Notes under the pieces: generated by a model
Databases searched by the model: none
Told to the model about the DNA's origin: nothing
What the model saw: the letters and a program-made list of their open reading frames with translations, nothing else
Assembly (NCBI GenBank): GCA_963920525.1
Contig: OY986437.1
Span: 33,929,563-33,993,562, forward strand
DNA length: 64,000 nucleotides
Direction: 5' to 3'
Source: Dichetophora obliterata
Taxonomy: Eukaryota > Arthropoda > Insecta > Diptera > Sciomyzidae
Shown here: positions 44,425-54,879 of the stretch, piece by piece
Layout: every line of letters starts with the position of its first letter
Numbering within the stretch: the stretch's first letter is position 1
Program-made: the position numbers and the translations under genes

Positions 44425-45070
44425 TTGTCGTGACCATAAACACACAACGACTGCCGTGTTTTGCTGAGTATTTCTCTCGAAGCTCGTTAAAATTATTTCA
44501 TTTCGAGGGGCGGGTTCTAACCCCAAAAACCCCCCTGCGTACATGCCTGCCTAACAGTGCACCCAAAACAAGTGCGCGTTGCGCTGCGTTCCCAAGCGCC
44601 ACGCAATTTTATTTTGCGCTTAACCTAAACAAGCGCGCTGCGGAAAAAACTGCCTCTCTCGAACTAGCTCAGTCTGATGGTTTAAAAATCTTAAAGAAGC
44701 TTTTAGTATTGTATAAAAATCTATTAATATTGAAAATACTTCTATTTGCAATTGAGATTAATTAATTAATAGCAGCTGATTGGTCTTTGTTCTAATACTT
44801 TAGTTTTATGCAGCCAACTTCACATCCGAACGCACTGTCATAATTGGAAATTTGATTCATGTTGCGGTAGTCCGGTGCGTGTTTCGGTAGGCTTCATACA
44901 AAATGTATGTGCATGAGCCGATTTTGACAGTTAAACCACGCACGCGCACTTGTTTAGGGTGGACTGTTAGGCACATGTCATAAAGCCTTCGCTTACAATT
45001 TCTATATAAATAATGCCAAAGAAAATGTTTCGCAACAACAATTGTTGTTAGCCGAACAGTCACGATCAGC
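44425..45070. repeat. imperfect inverted-repeat (foldback-like) element
   Basis: TGCCTAACAGTGCACCCAAA then ACAAGTGCGCGTTGCG (44550-44585) is mirrored by CGCACGCGCACTTGTTTAGG then GTGGACTGTTAGGCACATG (44940-44978). The outer parts GTCGTGACC (44427) and GGTCACGATC-like sequence (45057-45066) may be its ends. Locally GC-richer than its surroundings. The frames 44430-44765 and 44857-45063 follow from it. Confidence 0.6.
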
Positions 45071-45388
45071 TCAAAACCTAACGTCCCCGCTTACAATTTG
45101 AAAATTATTACCTTAACTACAGCTTAAGGCCTAGCTAAAACAGACGAGTCGCTACGTAGCGAGTAAAGACGAAAATGTTAGCTTAAGGCCCTATTCTCCT
45201 TCAGCTTGCTGTTTTTGGACCCTTTTTGAAAAAATTCTCATTTGAAAACGCAAAAAGATATTTGAATTTTGTTTTTTTATTGAATTAGTAATGAATGAAA
45301 GAAAATAAAAAAATTTTTTTCGCCGCGATATAGGGGCTGTCCATAGATGGCACCGTCAAAGTTGGCCCTCAAAAAAAAAGGCATGGTG

Positions 45389-45686
45389 CTGGCGGCCACG
45401 ATTCCGGCCCTCAGGAGCGTCTGAAAAAAAAAATATAGGGTTATGATCAGCATAGATGTAATTCTGGCCCGTAGTAAAATAAAAATTTTGCGATTTTTTT
45501 TGACAAAATGGCGGCCACTTGAAATTGACAAATCGAATTTGGACCCATTTTTTTGTAGTTTAGTGTAAAAAAAAAATAGTAAAAAAAATCGCAAAATTTT
45601 TATTTTACTACGGGCTAGAATGGTGACAATTCTACTTTGTTTCATCCCAATCGGTTCAGTAGAACTGGCGGAATCGTGGCCGCCAG
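45389..45686. repeat. nested inverted repeats downstream of the Kolobok-like ORF
   Basis: The outer arms CTGGCGGCCACGATTCCG (45389-45406) and the exact inverse (45669-45686) enclose the inner arms GCCCGTAGTAAAATAAAAAT then TTTGCGATTTTTTT (45467-45501) and their inverse (45581-45615, a few mismatches). The whole could fold into a ~300-base hairpin. Confidence 0.85.
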
Positions 45687-45880
45687 CTCGAAAAACGTGG
45701 TTTCGAGATAAACGCGTTCAAAGTTTGAAGTTTATTTTTCGAAAAAAAAAATTATTTTATCAAAATCGGTTCAGTAGAACCGGAGAAAAGTGGCTTGATA
45801 GTTGGAAAGACGCGATTTGGACAAAACAAAACTCACTCTTTTATGAAAGAAAAAAACTGTTTTTGGAATACTTACCCAAA

Positions 45881-47647
45881 TTATTCAGCGATGCCAGGTC
45901 CATATAAACCACCTTCTTCTTCTTCAAAAAAGCTTTGATCTTTGGCTCTTTGAGCTCTGCGAGCAATTCTGCCCTCCTTTGATGCATCCACAGCGTAAGC
46001 TTCCGAGCGGTTGAGGCGAAGTTCATCACGTGATAACGCAAAATTGTAGGCTTGGTTTCCAATGGCGATTCCCATCAACCTCATAATTTTGAGTATTGGC
46101 TGAAAACCATCGTTGAAAATGGCGGTTGCCATGTAATTTGCGTTCTCCACTGTCCGCGCTCCAGCGTGCATATGTTTTGGTGCAAAGGTCCAGGCGATAC
46201 TGTTGAAACCTTCATTGCTGTTTTGAGTCTCAGACCCGAGGCATCTACTCAACAACTCGTCCGATGACAGCGCTTCGTAGACGGGTTTTATCGCTTCGGC
46301 GACCTTTGGGTTGAGCGGATCGTAATTATGTTTAAAGTCATCCACGTTACCCTGCGCCACGGCCTTTTGATACGTGCACCAGCTTGACTCACCGGTCGGG
46401 CAATTTTGGTGTTGGGGATTTTCGTCGGTAGATACTTTGTGAAAATACGTAGCCCAAACCGCCTTCTTCATCTCTTCTAGGGATTTCGGATGACGGCGAA
46501 TCGCCAAACCGTAGTAGGTCGTCAGTTCACTTATAAGCTTATCTGTCAGCTTTCCAGCGCCCTTGCCACCTATACCTTTGTTCTCCTTTTTGACTTTGCG
46601 CAGCCTGGACCCCATTCTTTTTTGAACGTGGCCAACGCATTCTTTTTTTACCACAGTGGGGTCGCCATCGTAGGGGTCTTCGGTGAGAATTGCTTTGAAA
46701 GTTTTAGAATCGCCGTCGCCGATATATTTGTCATACTTGACGCCGTGTTTTTCCATTGATCTTGCAAACATCTCCTTAACCGCATCGACTTCCATTTTTC
46801 CTGCGCTGCCTTCATGATTTTTACGGCATTCCTCTTCGTGCAACTCCTTCCAAGCTTCGAAACCCTCTGGATGGATATATTGCTGGGATTCCCAATATTT
46901 GCAGCTATTGCAAATAGCAGACTTGACCACAGAGTCAACAACTTTTTTGGTGTACTTGCCGATCAATGTCGTTATACCATAGAAAGATGCGAAGCCGCGT
47001 TTTTTCCACGTGCCATCGCCCGACACAGTCAATAGCGTTGGATCGCACCCTTCATTTTCTTCCATGGTGGCTTCTTTTTCTTCACGAACGGCCTTGGAAA
47101 TAACGAAATTATAAACGGCCTCTGCAGCTGAATGCAAATTTTGAAGGCTGCTGTAGAACAAATTGTTGCTCAGACCTACTCCTATGTCCATAATGCCACA
47201 AAACATATCTATGCCTTTGGGACCAATGCCCAAAAGTCTCATGGCAACAACCCAGCGGCGATTTATTTCATACGATTTGCCGGCGAAACGTGATGAAGGA
47301 ATAAGTCTGGTTGGGCAAGCGCAGTTCACAGCGATTTTGAATGCAACTCCATTCGGCGATGCTTTTTTGAATTCCAATTTTTCGTTGCATGTGGCACAAA
47401 TGACGAAAGTAGCAAGTGTTGTGAATACTGAATAGAAGTCCAAGATGCAATTCTCCAAATTGTTTTCGATGACAATATCCTCCGTGGGATTATTTTTGAA
47501 TTTTTTGGCTGAAGTACTCGCAAACTCAGTGTCCTCTACTCTATCAAATTTATTTCCAGGAAATTTGCGTTTTTTAATTCGACCGGCGCGAACATAGTTT
47601 ACTTTGTTTACGGGTTTTTGACGTGTTTTATTACTTTTTTTATCCAT
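45881..47647 (-). CDS. Kolobok/Mutator-like transposase, 588 aa
   Basis: This is a DDE-type cut-and-paste transposase of the family often annotated 'Mutator-like transposase domain' in arthropods. The frame is open further upstream without an ATG; the first Met (MDKKSNKTRQ) gives 588 residues. Residues 1-35 are basic and probably a nuclear signal (RAGRIKKRKF). A Cys-rich segment, CATCNEK then NCACPT, is at about 84-113. Proposed catalytic residues are D211 in SGDGTWKKRGF, D311 in YIGDGDSKTF, and E479 in NSNEGFNSIAW. Between them are SAICNSCKYWE, the ECVGHVQKRMGSRLRK motif (336-351) and a Gly/Lys-rich GIGGKGAGKL. The tail is charged (FFEEEEGG). No stop or frameshift is seen, so recent activity is plausible. 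Codon use is less AT-skewed than the flanks. The catalytic triad is inferred from motif position. Confidence 0.88.
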   Translation of the reverse strand: MDKKSNKTRQKPVNKVNYVRAGRIKKRKFPGNKFDRVEDTEFASTSAKKFKNNPTEDIVIENNLENCILDFYSVFTTLATFVICATCNEKLEFKKASPNGVAFKIAVNCACPTRLIPSSRFAGKSYEINRRWVVAMRLLGIGPKGIDMFCGIMDIGVGLSNNLFYSSLQNLHSAAEAVYNFVISKAVREEKEATMEENEGCDPTLLTVSGDGTWKKRGFASFYGITTLIGKYTKKVVDSVVKSAICNSCKYWESQQYIHPEGFEAWKELHEEECRKNHEGSAGKMEVDAVKEMFARSMEKHGVKYDKYIGDGDSKTFKAILTEDPYDGDPTVVKKECVGHVQKRMGSRLRKVKKENKGIGGKGAGKLTDKLISELTTYYGLAIRRHPKSLEEMKKAVWATYFHKVSTDENPQHQNCPTGESSWCTYQKAVAQGNVDDFKHNYDPLNPKVAEAIKPVYEALSSDELLSRCLGSETQNSNEGFNSIAWTFAPKHMHAGARTVENANYMATAIFNDGFQPILKIMRLMGIAIGNQAYNFALSRDELRLNRSEAYAVDASKEGRIARRAQRAKDQSFFEEEEGGLYGPGIAE

Positions 47648-48794
47648 TTTACCGCACAAAAATAAATTTTTTTCAAAACTGTACTTTTCCGCAAACCGTA
47701 AGCGCAAGCGTGCGTCCGCTATTCAACTCAATCGAAACTAAACTAAATGCGGCTTTGATTTCATATTCATTCATATGTTTCTGCAAATGTGTATTCAAAC
47801 CTGTTTTTGCCTGTCCATTAACTATTCAACGGAATTCGGTGGTTAATTGATGCCGTTGCGTTCAAAAACTAAGCAACATAAAAACTACTCATTTTAGCGA
47901 AGACATGACCCCACAAAAATGGCCATATCTTCTAAAGTATTTCGAATTTCAAAAAATCCTTTTAGGGTTATATTCTTAAATGTCCAAGCTATAAAAAAAT
48001 GCAAAAAAAAGTCGAAAAAATTTTTTGCTGAAAGAGAATAGGGCCTTAAATGTAATTCAATGTTACTGTCCAAAATAGACACACTCAATCAACTCATCGA
48101 AACTGGACGAAACGGTTTGACAAAACGTTTTGTTCCGTAAGAACTGAACTTTTAGCGTCTCAACTCGTCAACAACAGTTGTTAAAAGTGTGCGACAGTTT
48201 TTTCACTCATAGTACACAAATTTTTATTTAATAATTAACAAAGTTGTAATTGCACATTACTTTATAACTGAAGGACACTCTGTTTGCAGTTGATCAGCTG
48301 TTTCAGACTAGTTGAGCAAATCGTTTCATTTTGGGTTAAATGTTAAAACAGACGAAACGAGTGCAAGCATTCGGCAAGTTGCAATCGTCTCGTTTCGTCT
48401 ATTTTGGTTAGACTTTTAGCCTGATACCTGATAATACAACATTAATTTTGAGTAGTGCTAGATGTAAGCACCACACATGTTAAAATAATGCCTTATTTCT
48501 GTGCTTTGTCATCTATCAGGGAACAACATCTCCTTACCAAGTAATCACTATTTACTAGTTCAGTAATGTTACTTTCCCTACTGGATAGTTGTATGTACAT
48601 TAGACTGTTTCAAAAAATTAATATATTCATTTTCGCACGGGTCAGGGGCTTATATCATTTATAAAGGTGTAAAAATACACCATGACTTTTTTCATTGAGA
48701 TTGGATATGCTCGAATCGCTCAAAATATTTTTTTGGGTCAGTGAAGCAATAAAAAAAATTTAGAGTGTTCTTTAAAACACGTCATATTTTTTTC

Positions 48795-50700
48795 TCTTTT
48801 ATTATAATTGATTTATTGATTTTATATACCAACATTTTACATTACATTACATTAACATTTAAATTACATTGCATTGAAAAAAACATTGGTTAATGATATC
48901 TACATTCTATAGCTCCGAAGAACTAGAGGCGAATGCAGATTGCATAAGACTATTAATACTAATATTAGGTACATGGGGTCATAACACACAATTAAGAAAT
49001 AATAAAAATAAATGTATAAAAATATGAAAACATAAAAATATGAAAACATTAATATTTTAATAAAGAATATATAGAACATTATGTAATAATATTAAGAAGC
49101 GAATAAATTTGATTGTAATTAAGTTGAAAAAGCCACGATTTTACAGTAGTAAGAAACACATGTTTATTACGAATACAAACTAAAGCTACCCGGCAAGCTA
49201 TTATATAATCTAGGAGCAGCTGAGGTGTAAAAATGCAGAAAGTGATGCAGATTGTATGGAGGTACCAAGGCAATATTGCAGTTATTGATTCTTAAGTTAT
49301 AATATGTCGAGTTTCTGTTTAATAAGTGACCACAATTTTTGAAAAAAGTTTTAAACACTTTGTAGAAATATAGATGTTTGAGGGGTAGGATTTTAAGATT
49401 TTTAAATAAATCCAAGCTGGCAGTAGTACGATTTTTGTTACAGATGAGTCGAATATTGTGTTTTTGTGAAAAAAGCAATGGGTCGATTTTATTTTTATGT
49501 GTGCAACTAAACCATATTGCAATTTTGAGTCAAGAAGTCCGTAATAAATGCAAGTTAGTAATTTTTTAGAACAAAAGGGCTTCAACAGGTATATCTGCCT
49601 AGTGACAGCCAGCGAATAGCCTTTGAGCGCACTTGTATGCTCATCCCAATTTAGTCTCCAATCCACTATCAGACACAAATATTTAAAATTCTTTACACAT
49701 TCTACATTAAAACATTTTGATGAGCATGGTAAGTGGTTGTTATAGGTATTGCAATGAGTCGATGCAGAACATATATCTCTACTCAACATGATTCTGTCAC
49801 AACCTGTACTATGAAGGTGAAGTGCTTCTCAAAATGAATATCTGTTCCAGCAATACTAAAAAACATAATTTTAGTTTTATCACTCATAACTAACTTATGT
49901 GCGGAAAACCAATGGTTTAGGATACTTAAATCGTGATTGATGTTAGCTGTTAAATCTAGAATTGAATCGGCTGCAAATGTACATGCCATGTCATCTGCAA
50001 ATGCGACCGTTTTACTTATAAACTTTTGAGAGAATAGAGATTCAATATATATCAAGAAAAGGACGGGAACCAAAACTGACCCTTGTGGAACACCTGAATT
50101 AACTACAACAAAAGAAATATAATCTTTATTGATTTTTACCCTCTGTTTTCTATTCATCAAGTAAGAAGTAAACCATTTATGTACAGAGCCTCTTAATCCG
50201 CACTTAAACAATTTGTCTAACAGAATTTTGTGGTCTACTGTGTCAAAAGCTTTGGTAATGTCCACAAAGATAGCAGCAGATAGTTTTTTATTGTTTATGC
50301 TTTGATATATGTTTGTGCAGAATGATAATAAGGCATCTTCTGTTGACAACCCTGCTCGAAAACCAAATTGGCATTCACTGAAAAAATTAGTTTTATTTAA
50401 AAAAGCTATTATCCTTGTCTTTATAGTTTTTTCATAAATTTTAGAGAACACTGGTAGAATAGATATTGCTCTATAGTTATTAAGTTCTTTTTTGTCACCC
50501 TTTTTAAATAGGGGAATAACTTCAGCTTTCTTAAGATTGTCTGGATTCAGAAAACACGATAAAATTTTTCCCCCGATCAACCACATATTACTATTGCTAA
50601 AATTTGCAATCAAATCTATATTTTCGAATATGTTTAACTTCTCAGGACTGTGGCATCTGGGATCCATTCCTAATGTAAACAAAATATTGGGATTCTATAT
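48795..50700 (-). mobile_element. CR1/L2-like LINE, 5'-truncated
   Basis: The reverse transcriptase is on the minus strand, and the 3' end lies near 48795 (ATAAAATCAATAAATCAATT on the minus strand). ACATT-rich simple sequence lies just upstream of that end (48833-48880). It is a different family from the copies at 1915 and 15646. It is nested in the TIR element. Confidence 0.85.
49167..50682 (-). pseudogene. reverse transcriptase, CR1/L2-like, frameshifted
   Basis: This LINE reverse transcriptase remnant lies in three frames: 49783-50682, 49319-49789 and 49167-49478. In the first (299 codons) the motifs are KKAEVIPLFKKGDKKELNNY (51-70), SILPVFSKIYEK (74-85), CQFGFRAGLSTEDA (104-117), VDITKAFDTVDH with the motif A Asp at 141, GVPQGSVLVPVLFLIYI (197-213) and FADD (228-231). 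The usual Gly in SVLGP is Val (SVLVP). Just after ILNHWFSAHKLVMSDKTKIM the frame is lost. The thumb continues in the second frame (FKYLCLIVDWRLNWDEHTSA, YYGLLDSKLQYGLVAHI) and ends in the third (YNSLP). The palm residues survive, but the frameshifts and missing 5' half make it inactive. Confidence 0.87.
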
Positions 50701-50711
50701 TAGTTCTCTTA

Positions 50712-51510
50712 GGAAGCTTCGAAGCTTAAAAGTGCATATGAGAAAATGTTTAGTCCACAACATAGTTCAGTGATTTCTTGTCTGTAATTTTTCATCAAAC
50801 CACAGTATAAGTAAAGTATTTTATTGAACAAACTATTTTGTTTTTTTATTACAAAAGTTTTAAAACACTATTTTTTTTTGTATTAAAAGCGCTCTTCATC
50901 ACTTTTTACAATTTGTCCATCAACTTTCATCATCGTGCTCACCAGCCCTTTCACCTGTGTCATTAGTTGTTTACAAGTTGTGGATTACAATGCAACCATG
51001 TATGTATTCCGATTTATCCTTCCACAACGATGGATCTACCTCTAAAAAGTTTATTTTGATTTTAAGAATTTTAAAAAAGATATATGTTTCTGCAGAATTT
51101 TTCAATCTTAAGAATAACACATCTTTTTCCTCGTGTTGGATTGCTAAATTCTGTCTATAACCTCAATACTTACACACTAACTAACGATCCCCAAACTATC
51201 ACGAATTGTTTGATTTTTCAAGCTGTGTTTGTAAAAGTTATTGAAATATTTTTTTTATTAGAAGCAAACATTTTTTTGTTAAAATTCGCGGAAACTTTAC
51301 CAACAATATATATATCTGTATTCGACATTTTTTGAATGGGCTAACTACATCATATTTTTCAATTGACTCAAGGATATAGTCAATTTAAAAAGTGTAATAA
51401 GTAAATTTGATTAATTTTTTTTCAGTTACATGTTATAAAAATAAATATTGGAGTTAGTTGTGGACTTATAATGCATGTCAAATGCATAGTTAAGCTTCGG
51501 AGCTTTATAA
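50712..51510. repeat. inverted-repeat segment inside the TIR element
   Basis: AGCTTCGAAGCTTAAAAGTG with TTTAGTCCACAACATAGTT (50712-50766) is mirrored by GTTAGTTGTGGACTTATAAT with TTAAGCTTCGGAGCTTTA (51453-51510). The interior (50770-51440) has no recognised gene. It may be a nested foldback MITE or subterminal repeats of the host element. Confidence 0.6.
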
Positions 51511-51882
51511 TTCAAAAATAATTTTATCATCAATAAAGGATTCTAGATACCATTGTTCTAGTACCATAGTTGAACATTAAAAAAAAGCTTGATTGCATAT
51601 ATTACAATTGGTATATGTGGTGGTCTGGGGAAAGTATCTCATCGTGATTTCATAATATTCTTATATCTAAAAAATAATTATTAAGTCATTTCAAAAAAGT
51701 GTACACTCTAAAAAAAATTAATTTCTGTCATTGATCCAAAAAATTACTTTAAACGATTCGAGAATGTCCTATAAAACTTTGGATCCGAATGAAAAAAATT
51801 ATGGTGTCGCCTTTATAAATGATATAAGGCACTGACTCGTACAAAAATTAATAAAAATATTTTTTTGAAACAGTCTAATGTA

Positions 51883-54106
51883 TATTAATAGATTGTACAT
51901 AAATATGTTAAGATTTAAGAAATACGTACACATGTTTTTAAATAATTATTATGGCGATGTTTGAAAACAATTCCAAAATGGCGTCTTTCTATGAAAGTTT
52001 TCCTACGTTTGAAGCTTTTTGATAGACTTGCTGAGACTTGCTAGATAAATACACATGCTGAGTTAACAACTTCCACAACATTATCGTTTACTACAAATAT
52101 AAGTTCATATAGGAATCTTTAAATTAATAATTTTATTGAAATTATCGTTTAGTTATTTTACGTATAAAAAAATTCCCATGTACATAAAAAAATAAATGAC
52201 GCTTCCTGCAATAGGATAGACAACAGTTAATCTTAAATTCTCAATAAATCTTAAAACTCATAAAATTTCTAATTTACCTCATAAATAACCACTTCATTTT
52301 ATTAAATATCTGCTTTATTATTACGACCTAAATCACAACTTTCTTCTCATATTATGTCTTCCTGCCGCCTCGAGGTGCAGTTGGCTTTTCACCTGTAACA
52401 AATGAAAAAAGGATCAAAATGAAACATGAACTTCAGATTCGTATTTCTCGTCCCAAATAAGACTTATCTGATATTTTTAACGCAACCAAAAATTGAGGCA
52501 TCAGTGGGTTAAGATGCAGGAACTCCATGAATTGCGATCTCTACGAGAAAAGATGGTACACTTTCATTTCAATACTTAGTTCAATTATATTTTAATTGAA
52601 AAAAGTTTGATTGAAACTTTTTATTACATAAGCAAAAATCTAAAAAAATCTTACACAACTTCATCCTTTGGTATGCTTCTAACTTTTTCCAAAAGCTCTT
52701 CATATCTTTTTTGGCATTTTAGAATGTTATCTATTTTTGAATATCTTTAAAACTGGATTTTAATAAAGCCTTTTGTAATGTAAAAGTCTCAAAGCACTCT
52801 AAAAACTTCTTTTTGAAATAAAAATCTGAAAAGACTTTTACAAAAGACTTACAAATAAAAATGTAAAAATTTATAATCTTTTTAAAAATAGTGTTCAAGT
52901 GATGATGTATACTAAGAAAATATATTTTTTTTTAAATCTATACGAGCTGATTATTGGCGTACTTACAAACTGATCTTTCGTTAATTATCTGATTTTCATT
53001 ACACTTTTTGCCCCTAACTTTTTGGGGAAAAAAGTTATAAAAGTCCTTAGCTCTGATTGCAATATGGAAAATCACTTTATCTATTGCTAAAAGCATTTAG
53101 ATCTACAGGCAACACTGAAAATATATCTGCTTAAATATTTGCTCTTTTAAGAACTCATAGTTCTAAGAACTCTAAAAAAAGCAAGAAGCTTGCAAAACCT
53201 GAATATTTTATTAACTTAATTGAATCTCTGTACTACTTATTATTGCCCAGCTTCACTGACTTCTGCGGCATGTTGCTCATGATGCTGTTGTAATCGGCTT
53301 AAATCAACTTTTCATTAAAATTTACTCAACCGCATGAATATAAGTCAAAATCGATGCCATTAAGTCGGTTGTACCGTACCGGAAGCTCATAAAAAAACAA
53401 CAACACCCAGCTCAACACAAAACAAAATAAAACAAAAGCAACCAAAATAAAAACAAAAACAAAATAGTTAAGACGAATATTCATGTTTTCGCTGCTATTC
53501 TGCATCATCATGATGAGGTTTGTACATATTTTATTCGGTGCGTAGGAAGTTGGCCTAAAGTTAGCCCCAACCCCAAAACACATTAAGTCAAATCAAGTTA
53601 GTCATTCAGTCTGTCAGTTCGTCATTAGCTCAGTGATGGAAACTGAGGCGCACGGTAACCGCCTTCGGACGCTAGTCTTGATTTTGACTTTATTAGTAAA
53701 TTTTCTCTTCATCAAGTTCATTTATAAAGTTGCTTTCATTTGTGAGAATTTCTTTAAATATCTATCTATGTATTTGAATCGTAGTAAAGTGAGTGTGTTG
53801 ATAATGGTTAAAACTGCTGTTAGCCATATTAGGGCTTACTGACATTCAAGTCTGCGTGCCCGTAAATCGTAGCTGTCAATGCTGAAGTAACTTTAAACTT
53901 TATAATTTTTTTTTTCTTAACTGCTTTTCGCAATGAAGCAGTCAACAGCAAGGAGCAGCGCATGCTACGTCAACACATGGTTGGACAAGGTAGCGCCCAA
54001 CTCTCTGACAGCTGCTAATAAAGCGAAGCTAGTTGCTGCGTTTAATGAGTTCAAAGCATCTGTGATGTTAGCGCGCCTAAGTTGCTCCTTTGTTGACTCT
54101 TCTCTG
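51883..54106. other. non-coding stretch
   Basis: No recognised gene. The 62-codon frame 53933-54121 starts with ATG and is less AT-rich than its surroundings (STARSSACYVNTWLDKVAPN…), but has no known domain. It runs into a hAT-like terminal motif, CAGTGGCGTAGATAGC (54107-54122). Confidence 0.45.
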
Positions 54107-54122
54107 CAGTGGCGTAGATAGC
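54107..54122 (+). repeat. hAT-like terminal motif
   Basis: CAGTGGCGTAGATAGC followed by GGGGGCTGAA resembles the ends of insect hAT elements of the ZMYM-like group (CAGTGGCGTAGCxAG…GGGG). No partner end or target duplication was found. Confidence 0.4.
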
Positions 54123-54465
54123 TTTTTCCAATGAAGGGGGCTGAAATTTATTTTCGTGACAAGCATACATAAAAAAAGTTTGTCATAATCATAATAAAAA
54201 TAAGAATTTGTATAAAATAAAGTTTACGTTATTATATAATTTTTATTTTTATATTTTTTGTTAATTTTTTAAAGCAAAAAGTCAAGCCTGCACTCACAGA
54301 ACTGGCGATGCTATCAAAACTTCGCTTCTTCTAGCCGTAATATTACGTTTCTCAAAAAATTTAATATGCGAGGCTCTGACAACTTCCATAAGGGCTGTTA
54401 GATTCCTGTTTAAGAGATGCTCTGCCAGTTTTGACAGCCTCACAGAAAGTTGTAAGAACTTTTAA

Positions 54466-54869
54466 TGGTGAGAGGAATTCGGTTTTGATAGCCGAATTGT
54501 GAAGGGGTCATAACAGCGCCTTTTGCGATGGTGAAAGGAATTCGGTTTTGACAGCCGAATTGTGAAGGGGTCATAACAGCGCTTTTTGCGATGGTGAGAG
54601 GAATTCGGTTTTGACAGCCGAATTGTGGAGGGGTCATAACAGCGCCTTTTGCGATGTTGAGAGGAATTCAGTTTTGACAGCGGAATTGTGGAGGGGTCAT
54701 AACAGCGCCTTTTGCGATGGTGAGAGGAATTCGGTCTTGACAGCCGAATTGTGGAGGGGTCATAACAGCGCCTTTTGCGATGGTGAGAGGAATTCGGTTT
54801 TGACAGCCGAATTGTGGAGGGGTCATAACAGCACCTTTTGGAATGGTGAGAGGAATTCGGTTTTGATAG
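54466..54869. repeat. 63-bp minisatellite, six full units plus a partial
   Basis: Units start at 54466, 54529, 54592, 54655, 54718, 54781 and 54844 (partial). Each unit is about 95 percent alike: GAGAGGAATTCGGTTTTGAC, AGCCGAATTGTG(G/A)AGGGG and TCATAACAGCGCCTTTTGCG. Since 63 is three times 21, long frames stay open: 54611-54955 (+; ELWRGHNSAFCDGERNSVL…) and 54440-54637 (-; TPSQFGCQNRIPLTIAK…). Units 1 and 2 carry TGA instead of TGG in the plus frame, so coding is doubtful. Confidence 0.95.
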
Positions 54870-54879
54870 CCATAAATCC

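Larger units (their letters stand above)
45187..48045 (-). mobile_element. Kolobok/Mutator-like DNA transposon, apparently intact (2859 bp)
   Basis: The ends GGCCCTATTCTCCTTCAGC and, reversed, GGCCCTATTCTCTTTCAGC match at 18 of 19 positions. TTAA flanks both sides (45183-45186, 48046-48049). A single long ORF runs on the minus strand, with 694 bp after its stop and 398 bp before its start. The TTAA duplication together with this transposase family fits Kolobok. Confidence 0.85.
45120..48425. mobile_element. older TIR element split by the Kolobok-like transposon
   Basis: The left part CTAGCTAAAACAGACGAGTC (45132) is mirrored by GTCTCGTTTCGTCTATTTTG then GTTAGACTTTTAGCC (48387-48421). Between these lie the Kolobok-like element and about 380 bp of non-coding sequence. 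A related internal copy, AAACAGACGAAACGAGTGC, sits near 48351. The exact ends are uncertain. Confidence 0.5.
48598..51880. mobile_element. 3.3-kb TIR element split by a LINE
   Basis: The ends CATTAGACTGTTTCAAAAAA and inverse are flanked by TA (48596-48597, 51881-51882). Similarity extends about 190 bp inward at both ends (CTTATATCATTTATAAAGG, CTCGAATCG, TTTTTTTAGAGTGT). The middle holds a LINE (48795-50700, minus) and an inverted-repeat segment (50712-51510). No transposase of its own is recognised. Confidence 0.82.

Noticed and set aside
44430..44765. 111-codon frame in a GC-richer block
   Set aside because: It overlaps an inverted-repeat arm and has no domain; the base composition is explained by the repeat.
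53933..54121. ATG-started 62-codon frame as a host gene
   Set aside because: No recognisable domain or splice sites. It runs into a hAT-like terminal motif. Mentioned only as part of the non-coding stretch.
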